A stretch of 64,000 bases of DNA from NCBI GenBank assembly GCA_036417435.1, contig CM070906.1:45025396-45089395 (forward strand), given 5' to 3'. Of the stretch, positions 48,148 through 59,483 are shown piece after piece. Position numbers and translations under genes: made by a program. Origin of the DNA: Inia geoffrensis. Lineage: Eukaryota; Chordata; Mammalia; Artiodactyla; Iniidae. Below the pieces are notes generated by a model that saw nothing but the letters and a program-made list of their open reading frames with translations, was not told the origin of the DNA and ran no database searches. How positions within the stretch are numbered: the first letter of the stretch is position 1; each line of letters begins with the position of its first letter.

Positions 48148-49350
48148 ATGACTCGATATCCATATGCAAAAGAATTAAGTTGAACTCTTATCTTACAACA
48201 TATACAAAAATTAACTCAAACTGGATTAAAGACTGAAACTATAAATTCCTAGAAGACAACATAGAGGAAAAGCTTCATGTTAATGGATTTGGTAACTATT
48301 CTTGGATATGACACTAATAGAACAGGCAACAAAAGCAAAAACAGACAAATGGGACTACATCATACTTAATTTCTGTACAACAAGGGAAACAACCAATAGA
48401 GTGAAAGGCAGCCTACAAAATGGGAGAAAAGATTTGCAAACCATATCTCTGACAGGGTGTTAATATCAAGAATTTATAAAGAACTTCTACAACTCAACAA
48501 CAAAAAAACAAATTTAAAAATGGGCAAAATACTTGAATAGATATTTCTCCAAAGAATATATACAAATGGCTGACAAGTATATGAAAAGATGCTCAACATC
48601 ACTAATCACCTGGGAAATGCAAATCAAAACCACAAAGGGATATCACCTCACACTCATTATGATGGCCACTATCAAAAAAGGCAAAATATCAAGTGTTGGC
48701 ATGAATGTGGATAAACTGGAATGCTTGTGCACTACTGGTGAGAATGCAAATTGTCCAGCCATTATGGAAAACAATATGGAAGTTCCTCAAAGAATGAAAA
48801 TTAGAATTATCATATGATCCAGCAGTTCCATTTCTGGTTATATATTCATAAAAAAGGAAACAAGATCTTGAAGCAATATTTTTACACTCATGTTCATTGA
48901 AACATTTGCAATTAATACATTCACTGAGCAACAAACGTCCACTGAGATGAACGGATAAAGAAAATGCAGGATATACATACAATTAAGTACTATTCATCCT
49001 TAAATGATGGATATACTGTGGTATGTTACAATTTGGATGAATCTTGAGGACATTACGCTAAGGAAAATAAACCAGTCACAAAAAGAGAAAGAGTGCATGA
49101 TTCCATTTATGTGAATTATCTAAAGTAGTCAAATTCTTACAAACAGAAAGTAGAATGGTAGTTGCTAGTAGCTAAGGGAACGTGAAAGAGGGGAGTTGTT
49201 CAATGGGTGTAGTTTCAGTTTTGCAAGATGAAAATGTTCTAGAGATCTATTGTAAAATAAGATGTATACATGGCAATTTACTGTACTGTACGTTTAAAAA
49301 TGGTAAACGATGGTAAATTTCATGCTACAACTTTTTTAATAATAAAAAAA
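48148..49350 (+). mobile_element. L1MA-like ORF2 C-terminus plus 3' UTR
   Basis: ORF2 words GACAAATGGGACTACATCATAC, TTAATATCAAGAATTTATAAAG, CAACATCACTAATCACCTGGG and TTGTGCACTACTGGTGAGAATG, then the 3' UTR GTAGAATGGTAGTTGCTAG and GATCTATTGTAAAATAAG. It is an older placental L1 type than copies A and B. All frames are broken; the largest is 94 codons. Confidence 0.88.
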
Positions 49351-49492
49351 GAAAATAGGAAAATTCTTTCACTGTAGTCAGATGGATTTACTTGGGGAAA
49401 CTGAAGGAAATAAACATAACCTCTAAAAAGTAGACTATTGTTTCCAACAGAGAAAAGAGAGTGAACCTTCTACTGATACACCTATATTCTTT

Positions 49493-49695
49493 CTTTTTTT
49501 TTGGCGGTACGCAGGCCTCTCACTGTTGTGGCCTCTCCCGTTGCGGAGCACAGGCTCCGGACGCGCAGGCTCAGCGGCCATGGCTCACAGGCCCAGCCGC
49601 TCCGCGGCATGTGGGATCTTCCCGGACCGGGGCACGAACCCGTGTCCCCTGCATCGGCAGGTGGACTCTCAACCACTGCGCCACCAGGGAAGCCC
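49493..49695 (-). mobile_element. CHR SINE (copy 9)
   Basis: Minus strand with a short T tail (about 11) and a perfect 14-bp TSD CACCTATATTCTTT at 49,479-49,492 and 49,696-49,709. The body is well preserved (CCGCGGCATG and other CpGs kept). Confidence 0.97.
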
Positions 49696-49709
49696 CACCT
49701 ATATTCTTT

Positions 49710-52700
49710 AATTAAGGAACTAATAATGGAAAATAACAAATGTCATATAAAGCAATGAGCGAGGTAGGACTTCATAGAAATCAAAATGAAACATTATATA
49801 ATTTAAAAATATTAAATATTGGACATATTATACATCTGTGCATACTAAATAATTAAGGTGATATTGGAGTTTTATAACTCTGAAGAAATTTGAATACAAT
49901 ATTTTTTATGGTGTTCTAAATTCTTGTGTAAGCAAAGAGATTCATGGCAGTTATTTAGAAAATACAAGCTTTTCCTCTTTGATGATTTTCACTTAGTTTA
50001 GCTCAAAATGGATAAAGAAATTGAATTATTCATTTTCTCCTAAAATGCTGTGAGAATACAGAGAGACTTTAAATAAGTGATTTAAACAAAGAATATGGAA
50101 ACACTAATAGATTTAAATTTATAGCATACAATTATAGAATGGCATATGTGAATTTTAAGTAATAGGGTACACATTCATTAAAATTATTTGACTCCAGTAA
50201 TATTCAATTAATGGGTCTTTAATGCTCCATTTCATCAGAACTAGGAAGACAGGAAGAGATAGGAAATAAAGGATAAATTTTACTGTTTTAATTCTTGTTT
50301 CATTTGACTTCTGTTTTTTCTCTGTCAAAATTTTATTCTTTTAATCAGTAGAAATCTGAGTTTATAATGACTACCATTATAAATTAATATGTAAGGGTGT
50401 ATACTTTTTCTTTGGAATAAAACCCCAAATTGCTTTGATATTAAAACATTTCAAAATTAATTTTTATGCATAGTGAAAGAGATGATTAAACACTATTATT
50501 TCCCCAAACTGCTAAATGCACTTAATTGGATATACTGTATAATAATAGTTGAATGTATCTATCTTTTGACATTAAGAAATCTTAATTTATGATAATTGTT
50601 TACCTTTTGCCTCTGCTTACATTTTCCTCTCTTACATGAAGGGAGAAGATTAAAGAAACTTATATTGTAGCTTAAGTCCGTATCTTTCTTTATAGAATTA
50701 AACGTTTTATGACTTTTTTAAAAGATTTATGCCACAGGTAAATGTGTCTGGGTCTTGTTTTTTATTTTAATGAAAGAACTGGGGAATTGGGTCTACTTGC
50801 CACCCATGAAGCCATATTCTTTCTATGGTAAACCTGCTTTCCTTACTTTCTGTGGTCCTGTCAGAAAGGATGGATATATAAGGAGGTCAGCCCCCTTCTT
50901 CACACTTTTTCATTTTCCTATTGCTCTGTCCCACTTCCTTCATTTAAGGGAACAGGAGTTCATACTTTGGGTGATATTTCCCCCTTTCTGGTGGGAATGA
51001 CAAGTAGTTGAAGAATTCTCAGTCCCAGAGGTTAAGATCTAGGGTGTTTGTAAGATAAACATGATAGTAATGGTTATGATTAAATATTTCAGGGCTATCT
51101 GGTCAAATTAATGGTAATTATAGATGCTGGACTACTAACAAGGCCAGAGAGAAAACTATACATTTAACTTCATTAATAATTACTAAAACTTCTTAAATTT
51201 ATATAATGTATTCATTACAATAATTATTATGCACTCAACTATATGTATCACATAAACATTACATTTAAAAATTATCATAGTACATAAATTCTATAACCCT
51301 AGTATCAATTTTTAGATTTTTTCAGCTCCGGTGGAATGGTTGTTATTTATTATTAGTGGTAGTATTAGAAGCAATATTGTTGTTACCAGTATCACCTACT
51401 ATTATTAGCACCTATCTCCGCTCTGAGCTCTGGCTTTGTCATTATGTACGTCCTTAAATAGGTTCATTTAAATACTAGATTAAAATGACTCTTGGACCAT
51501 TTACCATGGTTCTTCTTTAGTGCTGATATCTCACATTCCTTTTTTCACTTTTTTTCAGCATCTTCTGATATATCTGCAGGTAAATTCTTGACCATGTGAC
51601 TGGTCTTTGTACCTGTCACTTTGTTTCTTGGTACATGCATCCTTTGGTTCTTGTTTGTTTCACAGACTTTTTGACCTGCTGCATTAACCTAGCCTTGTTT
51701 TTGATATATCCCTTGATTCTGACTTCCCTACCTGATTCTGATTCAAAGATTTTTTTTTTCAGAAATCATATCTTCATTTCTTGGGGATTTCTCAATTCTT
51801 CGTTTCCCAGAAGCTTACCCTGCAGTCATCACTGATAAAACGAACTACACTGATTAAGTGCCCACTGTGTGCCCAGTAGTGAGATAAATGATATATACAT
51901 ACAAATAAAAAATTTACAGTATTCTGCTGCCACCCTCAGCATGCAACACTCCCTGATTCTAATGAGCTATGTGTTTGGTAATAGATTTCATCGTTTCAAT
52001 AGTTGCCAAGCGTCTTATGCTTCTACCTACCAACAAACCGTTTTTCTTTACTATATGCTAGCAATAATTGTCTTCAGTGTCAATCACTCTATCCTTAATC
52101 ACTAACTACATGGTATTGTTATTACCATAATTATTGCTATTATTACTATTGTATGTCATTTCTGAATGCAGAGCGGAATTCTGAAGAAGGAATATTTTGA
52201 AAAGAATGGTACTGACACTTTCACTAAAAGGAAATGAATTATGCTAAATGCGAGTCAGAAATTTTGAGTCAAAAAAAGGAACAAATTGTTTGTGTGCCTT
52301 GTTAGAATTTTTCTTGCTGGTAATTATAGTATCATTCCTTTTCTGAGCTGCCTCAGAGTTAATAAGATGAACCTGTTAGAACCCCGTGGCTATATAGTCC
52401 TCTCCCTGTTGCTAGCCAGGTAAACTGAAGAGATCAGGGTATATAGCAGTCTGCACAAACCAGACCCTAGACCCTTAAATTTCCAGAGTCCACTCAGAGC
52501 TAAAATAGCTGAAAAGAACTCATTTCAGGTTGTAATATTTTGCCATTTGACAAGATGCACACTCTCTAGGAACATGGTTTTCAATTAAGACCTTCGTACT
52601 AGATGATACGAAGATGACAGCAAGAGTGAGAGAGGGAGAGAGAGAAAGCATATTAACTTCTAGGTGTTTTTAGGAACATTTATGGCTCACCCAGTACTAA

Positions 52701-53690
52701 TTATAATATGATTTCAAATGTGTTAAGTTAACATTTCATGAAGTCCTTTTCATATGCCAGCCTTAGCAGGTCTTATTTTTGCTTCCTGCATATTTTCAGG
52801 CACCGAGATAAGTAGTTCATATTGCTTCTTTTCCTTTTATAACTTTTTAAATATGTGTGCACTCAAACATTATTTCTTAACTGGATCTGTATCGGTCCCT
52901 TTCCCTCTTTAAGCTCAGATATTTTAATTGTACCATTTCCAATATATTCATAATACAAATAGCATATGAAATGTGTCAGTCTTCACATTGAATTTATAAA
53001 TAAGTCTGGCCACAGTCAAATAATTTCACACATTGCCCAGCATAAACGTCAATTTAAAATATGAAGCTCATAAATAAAATGAAAACTGTTACCCCGTGGA
53101 TCTAAAAACAGTTATTATGTCAGAGTTAATCTTTACATCAGCTTATGGTCTTCCTACACACTGCTTTAAATGTGAGCCCCTAAATACCAAGGGTCCTTCC
53201 TGCATAATAAAACTTACTATGTTAACTCATGTGCAAATTTAAATTGGGAAAACATCATCATTTACCTGAATGGAATTTAACCTGTGGAAAAGAAGATAAT
53301 TGTATTTTTGTAAAGGATGAAAAAACAACATGAGATGATGCATTTTCATTGAAAAATAAGCAAGGCTGTCTGTCATGAAGTCTTCTAGAGTGCTCCACAA
53401 AAATCATGGAAGTCTAACCACAGACTGCTGACTCTTTTCAAGGATTGGGAAGCAGATCTGGTAGGTCCCAGACTTTGAACCAAACCACTGACACCTGACA
53501 CTCACTGTACAAAGTATGTAAAACACAATTGGAAAACAGAACTATACCAATAGATGTTCAATTTATAAAGGGATCCGCAGCGTAAGTACATATTTTCAAG
53601 GGAAAAGCACTATTCTACATTTTCCCAAGGAAAAGTAGAAATAAATATTCTTTATTGCCACTATGGAGTTTGCATTCCCTATGCAGGAAC
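49710..53690. other. Long intergenic stretch without a recognised gene
   Basis: About 4 kb. Frames at 50,755-51,000 and 51,596-51,835 (about 80 codons) have no domain I recognise. Positions 51,850-51,905 hold a weak copy of the 'tgcccactgtgtgcccag' old-repeat motif. The GGATATATAAGGAGG at about 50,870 looks TATA-like but nothing downstream supports a promoter. Confidence 0.4.
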
Positions 53691-53706
53691 AAATGGGGTA
53701 ATTTTT

Positions 53707-53916
53707 TTTTCTTTGTTTTTTTTGCGGTATGTGGGCCTCTCACTGTTGTGGCCTCTCCCGCTGCGGAGCACAGGCCCCGGACACGCAGGCTCAGCAGCCA
53801 TGGCCCACGGGCCCAGCCGCTCCGCGGCATGTGGGATCCTCCCAGACCAGGGCACAAACCCCTGTCCCCCCCATCGGCAGGCGGACTCTCAACCACTGCG
53901 CCACCAGGGAAGCCCC
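53707..53916 (-). mobile_element. CHR SINE (copy 10)
   Basis: Minus strand with a 16-bp TSD AAATGGGGTAATTTTT at 53,691-53,706 and 53,917-53,932. The tail carries an internal CTTTG interruption. Confidence 0.97.
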
Positions 53917-53932
53917 AAATGGGGTAATTTTT

Positions 53933-54508
53933 AAATGTGCTGATGGGGAGTTGCCTATGTGGCAACCCTGAGTGGCCTCATATAATGAATGTCTATATAA
54001 TTATTTTTACCAAAAAATCTTTTTTTTTAGTCTCTTTTGTTTATTTCTATAATAAGAGCTACATTTTATAAATAATATCAACAGTGAATTTTTTACCTGG
54101 GGTTGCTCCAGTGATGTTTGCAGAAGGTCTATATTTTGTAATTGTTTGGAAGTGCATAGATGTCTCTCTTAGCTTTTCAAATGATTATAGCTTGATTAGT
54201 TGTAACAATTTTTGTTATGCAAATTTCCAGAGCCACTTTGATTTTTAACAGCTATGAAAATGTTTTGTTGTTGTTGTTGTTTTAGTGGTGGTTGTATTTC
54301 TTTTCTCCTATTTAGATGCTTAAATAACTATTATTTTCTTGAATTGTAGAATTTCACCAGATTTTCCGCTAAAGGTTATAAATTATTAATTTTGCCTAGA
54401 ACATTATAATCCCCCTCCAAAATATCCTGTTATGGTTCTTTTTCTAAATTCTGATTACTTCTGTGCCTCAATATCCTCATCTGAAAATGACATAGCACTT
54501 ACTTCACG

Positions 54509-54512
<4 letters not shown>
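53933..54512. other. Intergenic DNA with (TTG)n run
   Basis: A short TTG repeat lies at about 54,264-54,282. Nothing else was recognised. Confidence 0.45.

Positions 54513-54549
<37 letters not shown>
54513..54549. repeat. (GT)n microsatellite
   Basis: About 18 uninterrupted TG units. The Cys/Val-repeat open frame starting here is microsatellite translation. Confidence 0.97.
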
Positions 54550-54550
<1 letters not shown>

Positions 54551-54654
54551 TTAATATACATAAAGAGTTTAGAATGGAATTTAACTGTTGTTTTAAAACT
54601 GTTTCTTCTGACTTCTCTTTTAGGAGTTTACTCTAAATGCACAGTTAATATTAA

Positions 54655-54925
54655 TGTTCTCTCAGTGTTTGTCATCTTCTGTCATTTATTGAGATTTCTA
54701 TGCACCAGATACTTATGCAGTTTGCATAATTTTTTATCTGTATTTTCCCAATGGTCATATCAAATAGGTATAATTTCCATTTACTGACAAGGAAATTTTA
54801 AGTCACGGAGACATTAAATAAGTTGCCTGAGGATAAATGGTTAGTAAGTGTCAGAGCTACAACTCAAACCAGGTTTGAGCTGATCTCAGAGCCTGGGTTC
54901 TAGATTCTAAGTGCCTATTTTACCA
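54655..54925 (-). mobile_element. MIR SINE
   Basis: Reversed MIR order: CATTTATTGAGATTTCTATGC, ATTTACTGACAAGGAAATTTTAAG, AAGTTGCCTGAGGATAAATGGTTAGTAAGTGTCAGAGC, then CAGAGCCTGGGTTCTAGATTCTAAGTG. Confidence 0.75.
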
Positions 54926-54942
54926 TCACTTTGTCCTTCTTT

Positions 54943-54946
<4 letters not shown>

Positions 54947-55030
<84 letters not shown>

Positions 55031-55037
55031 TGTGTGT
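54947..55037. repeat. Compound microsatellite (AG)n(TG)n
   Basis: About 27 perfect AG units switch at 55,001 to about 18 TG units with one TA interruption. The 115-codon frame across it is Arg/Glu then Cys/Val repeat and is not a gene. Confidence 0.98.
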
Positions 55038-55684
55038 TTTCCTGGAGAATAGATGGTGACTATTTTCTAAAATCTTGCTTTCCACAATTATTACTAAAAA
55101 GATGTCACTCATTTTTCTACTGTCTTTGCATTTTCATATGGTTGAAATTGTTCATGATTGGTGCTAGATTTTGTTTCTTCTGCTCACTCAAGCTTCCGTG
55201 GAAAATAGGCTCTGAGGGACATGGCTCTACAACCCTGCTTATGATTTATATTTCATGACAGTACAAGCTCTCAGTGCTAAGGCTGGGTGAAAGGGTTAGG
55301 GCTACTGGAGTATTTTTGAAAGTACAATTTAAATTTAATTCTATTGTTGGTGGGAAAGGTGGGAGACAGGAGGAGAGTCACAATGAATTCACCTCCACAT
55401 AATGACCTAAAGCTCAAATCCAGTCAAGCAGGCAAGGATCATCAACAGCATTTTGCCTGGATTTGGGATTGAGGAGCGTGATAAGTGATCCAGAGCATTT
55501 AGTGTCTTGGATTTCAGACACTTGATTTTCAAGAAGATTTTCTTCTAAGATTTCAGATGAGAGCTGAGTGGTCTTCTAGAATCACTGTGTTCGAATTCAC
55601 ATGGACTGTGTGAATAATACTTGATTGATTCTATTGTATACCATCAATTCTAAAAATGGTAGGGATTCTTAAAGCAATAATTCT
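55038..55684. other. Intergenic DNA, no repeat recognised
   Basis: Less AT-rich than its surroundings at about 55,260-55,620, with no long frame and no repeat I recognise. Confidence 0.4.
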
Positions 55685-55852
55685 CCAATTCTTGACCTTA
55701 AAGCCCTGGCCTTAGAATCATCTGAGGAGATACTTCTACTGAATCAGAATTTCTTGGGTTGAGCTAAAAAATCTTTTTGAAGTTACCCCAAATAATTAAT
55801 TAATTTATTTATTACCCCAAATAATTCTATGGCACACTGAAGTCTGAGAAAG
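55685..55852. mobile_element. MER5-like hAT DNA transposon fragment
   Basis: CCTTAGAATCATCTGAGGAGATAC, ACTGAATCAGAATTTCTTGGG and ATAATTCTATGGCACACTGAAGTCTGAG match the motif order of MER5A. A short internal duplication of TTACCCCAAATAATT is present. Confidence 0.7.
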
Positions 55853-56769
55853 AAAAATATTCTTTAAGAACATGCAGTATACTCAATTATTTTCTCTCTA
55901 GAGATATTACAAAAATTTTTTTTCAAATGTTTAAGGGTTTTACAAAAAAAAGATTACAGAAATTCTTACTCTTCCATTTTCCAGGAAATCTCAACAGGAA
56001 AATTTTTTAGTAAAATGTTGTGAAGTACGAGAAAATAGTATTCAATACCTAAAATGCAATCTCCTCACTTGCCAACAATAATCACTTGTAGAAATAAACC
56101 AAATTCTCTGACCTCTCTCAAAGGAATTTTCTCTTAATGTTTTCTTCAGTCAGCCAGGTAGACAAGAGGAAATCAGGAGAATTAAAAGAGTTATTAATCT
56201 TTTTTCCATATTCATTTATCATTCAAACAATAAAAAGCAATTAAGATTTTCAGTCTAAAAACAATTGACCTATCAGAACCTTAAGAGCACTTCAAGTAGG
56301 TGCCTTTTTTATGTGGAAATGAAATTACATTGTGTCTTAAAACATCTTTGTTTTAAAATATCTTTCTCTGATAAATTATATGAATTCTATAAAACTCTAT
56401 TATAGAATGTTTTCCACATTTTGTAAGGTAGGTATGTATTTCTGTAGCTATTGCGTTAACTAATAATTTATTAGAAACCAAAGGGCTTTTTTAAGCACTC
56501 TTGATATTAGTAAATATATATATACATGTAGACGTATACACGTACATACATATATGTTACAAATGATATAATAATATGAGAATAATTTATAATATTAACA
56601 GAATGATATAATATAGGACAATGAAAGCAAAATTAAATATATTTTGTTTCTGAATTTAGGTTTTAATTAAAGGACAGAAATTTGACCTATTTGGTAATGA
56701 TTCAAGGCTTTATATAGTTTTTTATATGATTTTTAACACAAATTTTAGACGTGGCTGTTCAGTAAAAGA
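55853..56769. other. Intergenic AT-rich DNA
   Basis: Nothing recognised. A TA-rich tract lies at about 56,512-56,560. Confidence 0.4.
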
Positions 56770-56885
56770 CAGTGTTCAGTTTTAGGATGAGCACCATGTT
56801 AGAAGTCAGAAAACATGAGTCCTTGTCTCACTCCATCACCCAGGCAAATAACGTCAGGCAAGTCACTTTAAATGTTCAAATTTAA
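56770..56885 (+). mobile_element. MIR SINE remnant
   Basis: AGAAGTCAGAAAACATGAGTCCTTGTCTCACTCCATCACCCAG and GTCAGGCAAGTCACTTTAAATGTTC fit the middle of MIR. The distal part is lost. Confidence 0.55.
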
Positions 56886-57504
56886 TGTTAACCAAAATTA
56901 AAGAACTTTTAATTAATGACTTCTAAGGCTCATGCCAGTTTAAAACTGAAGAGCCTTTCATTCTAATTCTGATTTCCAGTTGTGAGAGACAGGGTGACAG
57001 TTTTAGCACAGTGAAGAAATACACGTTTTATGAGAACAAAGAATTGCTTAACATATAAGGAAAATAATAACAGATATCATACCCTATTAAAGAGTATTCA
57101 TTTAAATCTTCTAAAGCATTTTTGATGGTTCTTTTTACTACCACATGTTTATATATTTGTCTAATGCCTTAAACCAACAAACTAAATAAAGCAAAAATGT
57201 TCTTGCTGGGTTAGGTCTAGGTCATAGTGAACATTTATTTTTACATAATACAGAGTGCTTCAATTGTTTTTTTATAACATCTTTCCCCAAAGTGTGCTAT
57301 TAAAAATTCAAATATTCACAAAGTAAGAGAAGTGTAAAATAAATATTTGCATACCTACTACCTAGATTCTATAATTAATTTTCACAATATTTATTGTATT
57401 CCATAGCTTTCCATTTATTCATCTCTCTAGGCATCTGTCTGTCATTATTTGTCTTGTAGCTTTGATGGCTATGTCAAACTAATATGCAGTCATCCATACA
57501 CTGG
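56886..57504. other. Intergenic DNA; older repeat split by the LTR
   Basis: Positions 57,335-57,430 (ATTTGCATACCTACTACCTAGATTC) and 58,030-58,085 (CTTAAACACTTCAGCATCCAGAG) look like two halves of one old repeat separated by the LTR. The family was not named. Confidence 0.4.
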
Positions 57505-58017
57505 TGGGGTTCAGGGCATGCTACCCCCAGTACAGCACCTTGGCATACTGAATATCTTAAGTTAAAGGAGTTTAAGAAAATGGCAGAAGCAGGAAGGTCA
57601 CTTTGGCCTTCCCCTTCCTCTCCCTTCTTCTCTGAAAGCAGGAGATAACTGTCCCACATGAGATGCACCCTCCCTGTATTAGGAGTAAAGAGATACCCTT
57701 ATCATCAGAGACCGGGAATTTAGGGCTGCAAAGGTTCTATAAACAAACCTTGTAACTTTTCCACTATATCCTACCCATGGCCCAAACCTCTTTGTCTTGA
57801 CAATTCTTTCCATATTTTTTGTTTCTTTGTCTAAAAGGTATAAAGCTCTTGTTACTTCTTGGGGGGTCTTCATTCTCCTGTGAATGTTCCCATGTACATG
57901 TAAAAATTCACTAAACTTGTATGCTCTTCTCCTGTTAATCTGTCTTATGTCACTTTAATTCTTAGGCCCGGCCAGAGTCCCAAAGAGGGTAGAGGAGAAT
58001 TTTTCCTCCCCATATCA
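57505..58017 (+). mobile_element. Solo LTR (endogenous retrovirus type)
   Basis: A GC-richer island with CATGCTACCCCCAGTACAGC near its start, a promoter-like AAAAGGTATAAAGCTC, CTTGGGGGGTCTTCATTCTC, and an end of the form CTTAGGCCCGGCCAGAG to TTTTTCCTCCCCATATCA. It differs from the LTR at 8.5 kb. No retroviral coding sequence adjoins. Boundaries are approximate and the family was not named. Confidence 0.6.
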
Positions 58018-59430
58018 CCATCACTTTACCCTTAAACACTTCAGCATCCAGAGAATTAACTAGATTTCAATATTTGTTTACTGATCATTTTTTTTCTTTT
58101 GAGATGGGGGAAAAATATATGTGTGTGTATTTTTGTGTGTATTTATTTCCCTGATTGTATTTTAAAGTGCTTATTCAATATAACTCTTATCGTGTTCGCT
58201 TGTAAACAAAACAGCTAATAATCATCACGGTTTTTTTGCTTTTGTTTTAAAAAACTTGGCTATTGGTTTTCTTCTCTCCTTCCTAGGACTTTACAGTAGA
58301 ACTACAGTAGAACAATGCAAATTGCATCCAGACCATCCCAGGCTTGAAAACTGTGAAAATTCTATAGTGTAGATAGCTGAAATGAGGAAGAGAAAGAGGA
58401 GTATGGGAGGAAAACACTGAGCCACAGGCATTGCTGACATAAAGAGGGGATGGAAGGTCAGTTAGAAATGAATAAAAATTTGTACCCCTCGTTCATGAAT
58501 AGGGAATCACGAAGTTCTCTACATGGTTTGTGATAAATACAGTATGAGCCTTGTTTCATTCAGAGACCTTAGCTGCAACCACAAGACCCTCTCCAGCTTA
58601 TAAAAACATAAAATGAATTTATTAGAGGGTTTTAAATGTTTCACAACTTCTCTGGGAACGTGGCACCAGAGAATCGCCACCCAAGGTTATACAACAAAGA
58701 AGAGTACACAAATATTACACTGCCTGACAACTTTCAGATACAATGGCACTGCCGCTGAATATTGGCACTGCAGCTTACATAATGGATATTGAGCACAAAA
58801 AGCAAAATATGGCACAATTTATAGCACAGTCTCTGCCGTTGCTAGTTTGGAAAGCTTAAGTTTATTGCCCATTCTCTGCCTCCCATATAACGCAATGGAT
58901 TTTTCACATTGATGTCTTTCAAACCAATGTTTATGTCGGGTGTATCTGATTGACCAAATCTAGGTCACATGCTATGCTCCCAGGGTAAGCATGGCTGGGA
59001 CAAAGAGTTACCTAGCTTCTACAATGGTAAGGTAGAACTTATAATATGGGAAATTGCCACAATGTGAAAATCCTCTTCAAAACACATGGGTCAAATGTTC
59101 ATTAGAATCATCATCATGATACCACTTTGTCCAAAAGTGTTTTCTTGAAAGAATTCCTATTTGTTTTCTGAAATCAATATATGTTATGCTAGTGTCTTTC
59201 TGCTAACCTGTCAGTTTGGTAATTCTTTTATAATGCTGCATGCCTCTGTCCTCTCACAAAATCCCGTGTTCCTCACTTTTTTTCTTTTGGAAGTTATATT
59301 TGAGATCTGTTTATTGAAATCAGATATAATTATACTTTCTCTTAAAATTCTCAATTCCCAATTTCACTAATTTATATAATTACAAGAAACAGAACAGATC
59401 AGTTTCTTACAGTGTTTCTGTAATTGTTTT
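58018..59430. other. Intergenic DNA, no gene recognised
   Basis: Positions 58,860-59,010 (CTCCCATATAACGCAATGG; GGTCACATGCTATGCTC) feel like an ancient repeat, but I cannot name it. No supported frame. Confidence 0.35.
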
Positions 59431-59483
59431 CTTCCCTCCCTCCTTCCCACCCTCCCTCCTTCTCTTCCTTCCTTCCTTCCTTG
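59431..59483. repeat. Polypyrimidine (CCTT/CCCT)n tract
   Basis: CTTCCCTCCCTCCTTCC to CTTCCTTCCTTCCTTCCTTG: an imperfect homopyrimidine run on the plus strand. Confidence 0.93.

Noticed and set aside
50755..51000. 81-codon frame as a coding exon
   Set aside because: No domain, no convincing splice-site pair or neighbouring exon, and length expected by chance.
9673..53916. Ruminant origin (Bov-tA/BovB)
   Set aside because: The SINE heads are the GTGGCGCAGTGGTTGAGAG cetacean CHR form; no Bov-tA or BovB sequence was seen.
54911..55258. 115-codon frame with Arg-Glu and Cys-Val repeats
   Set aside because: Pure translation of the AG and TG microsatellite.
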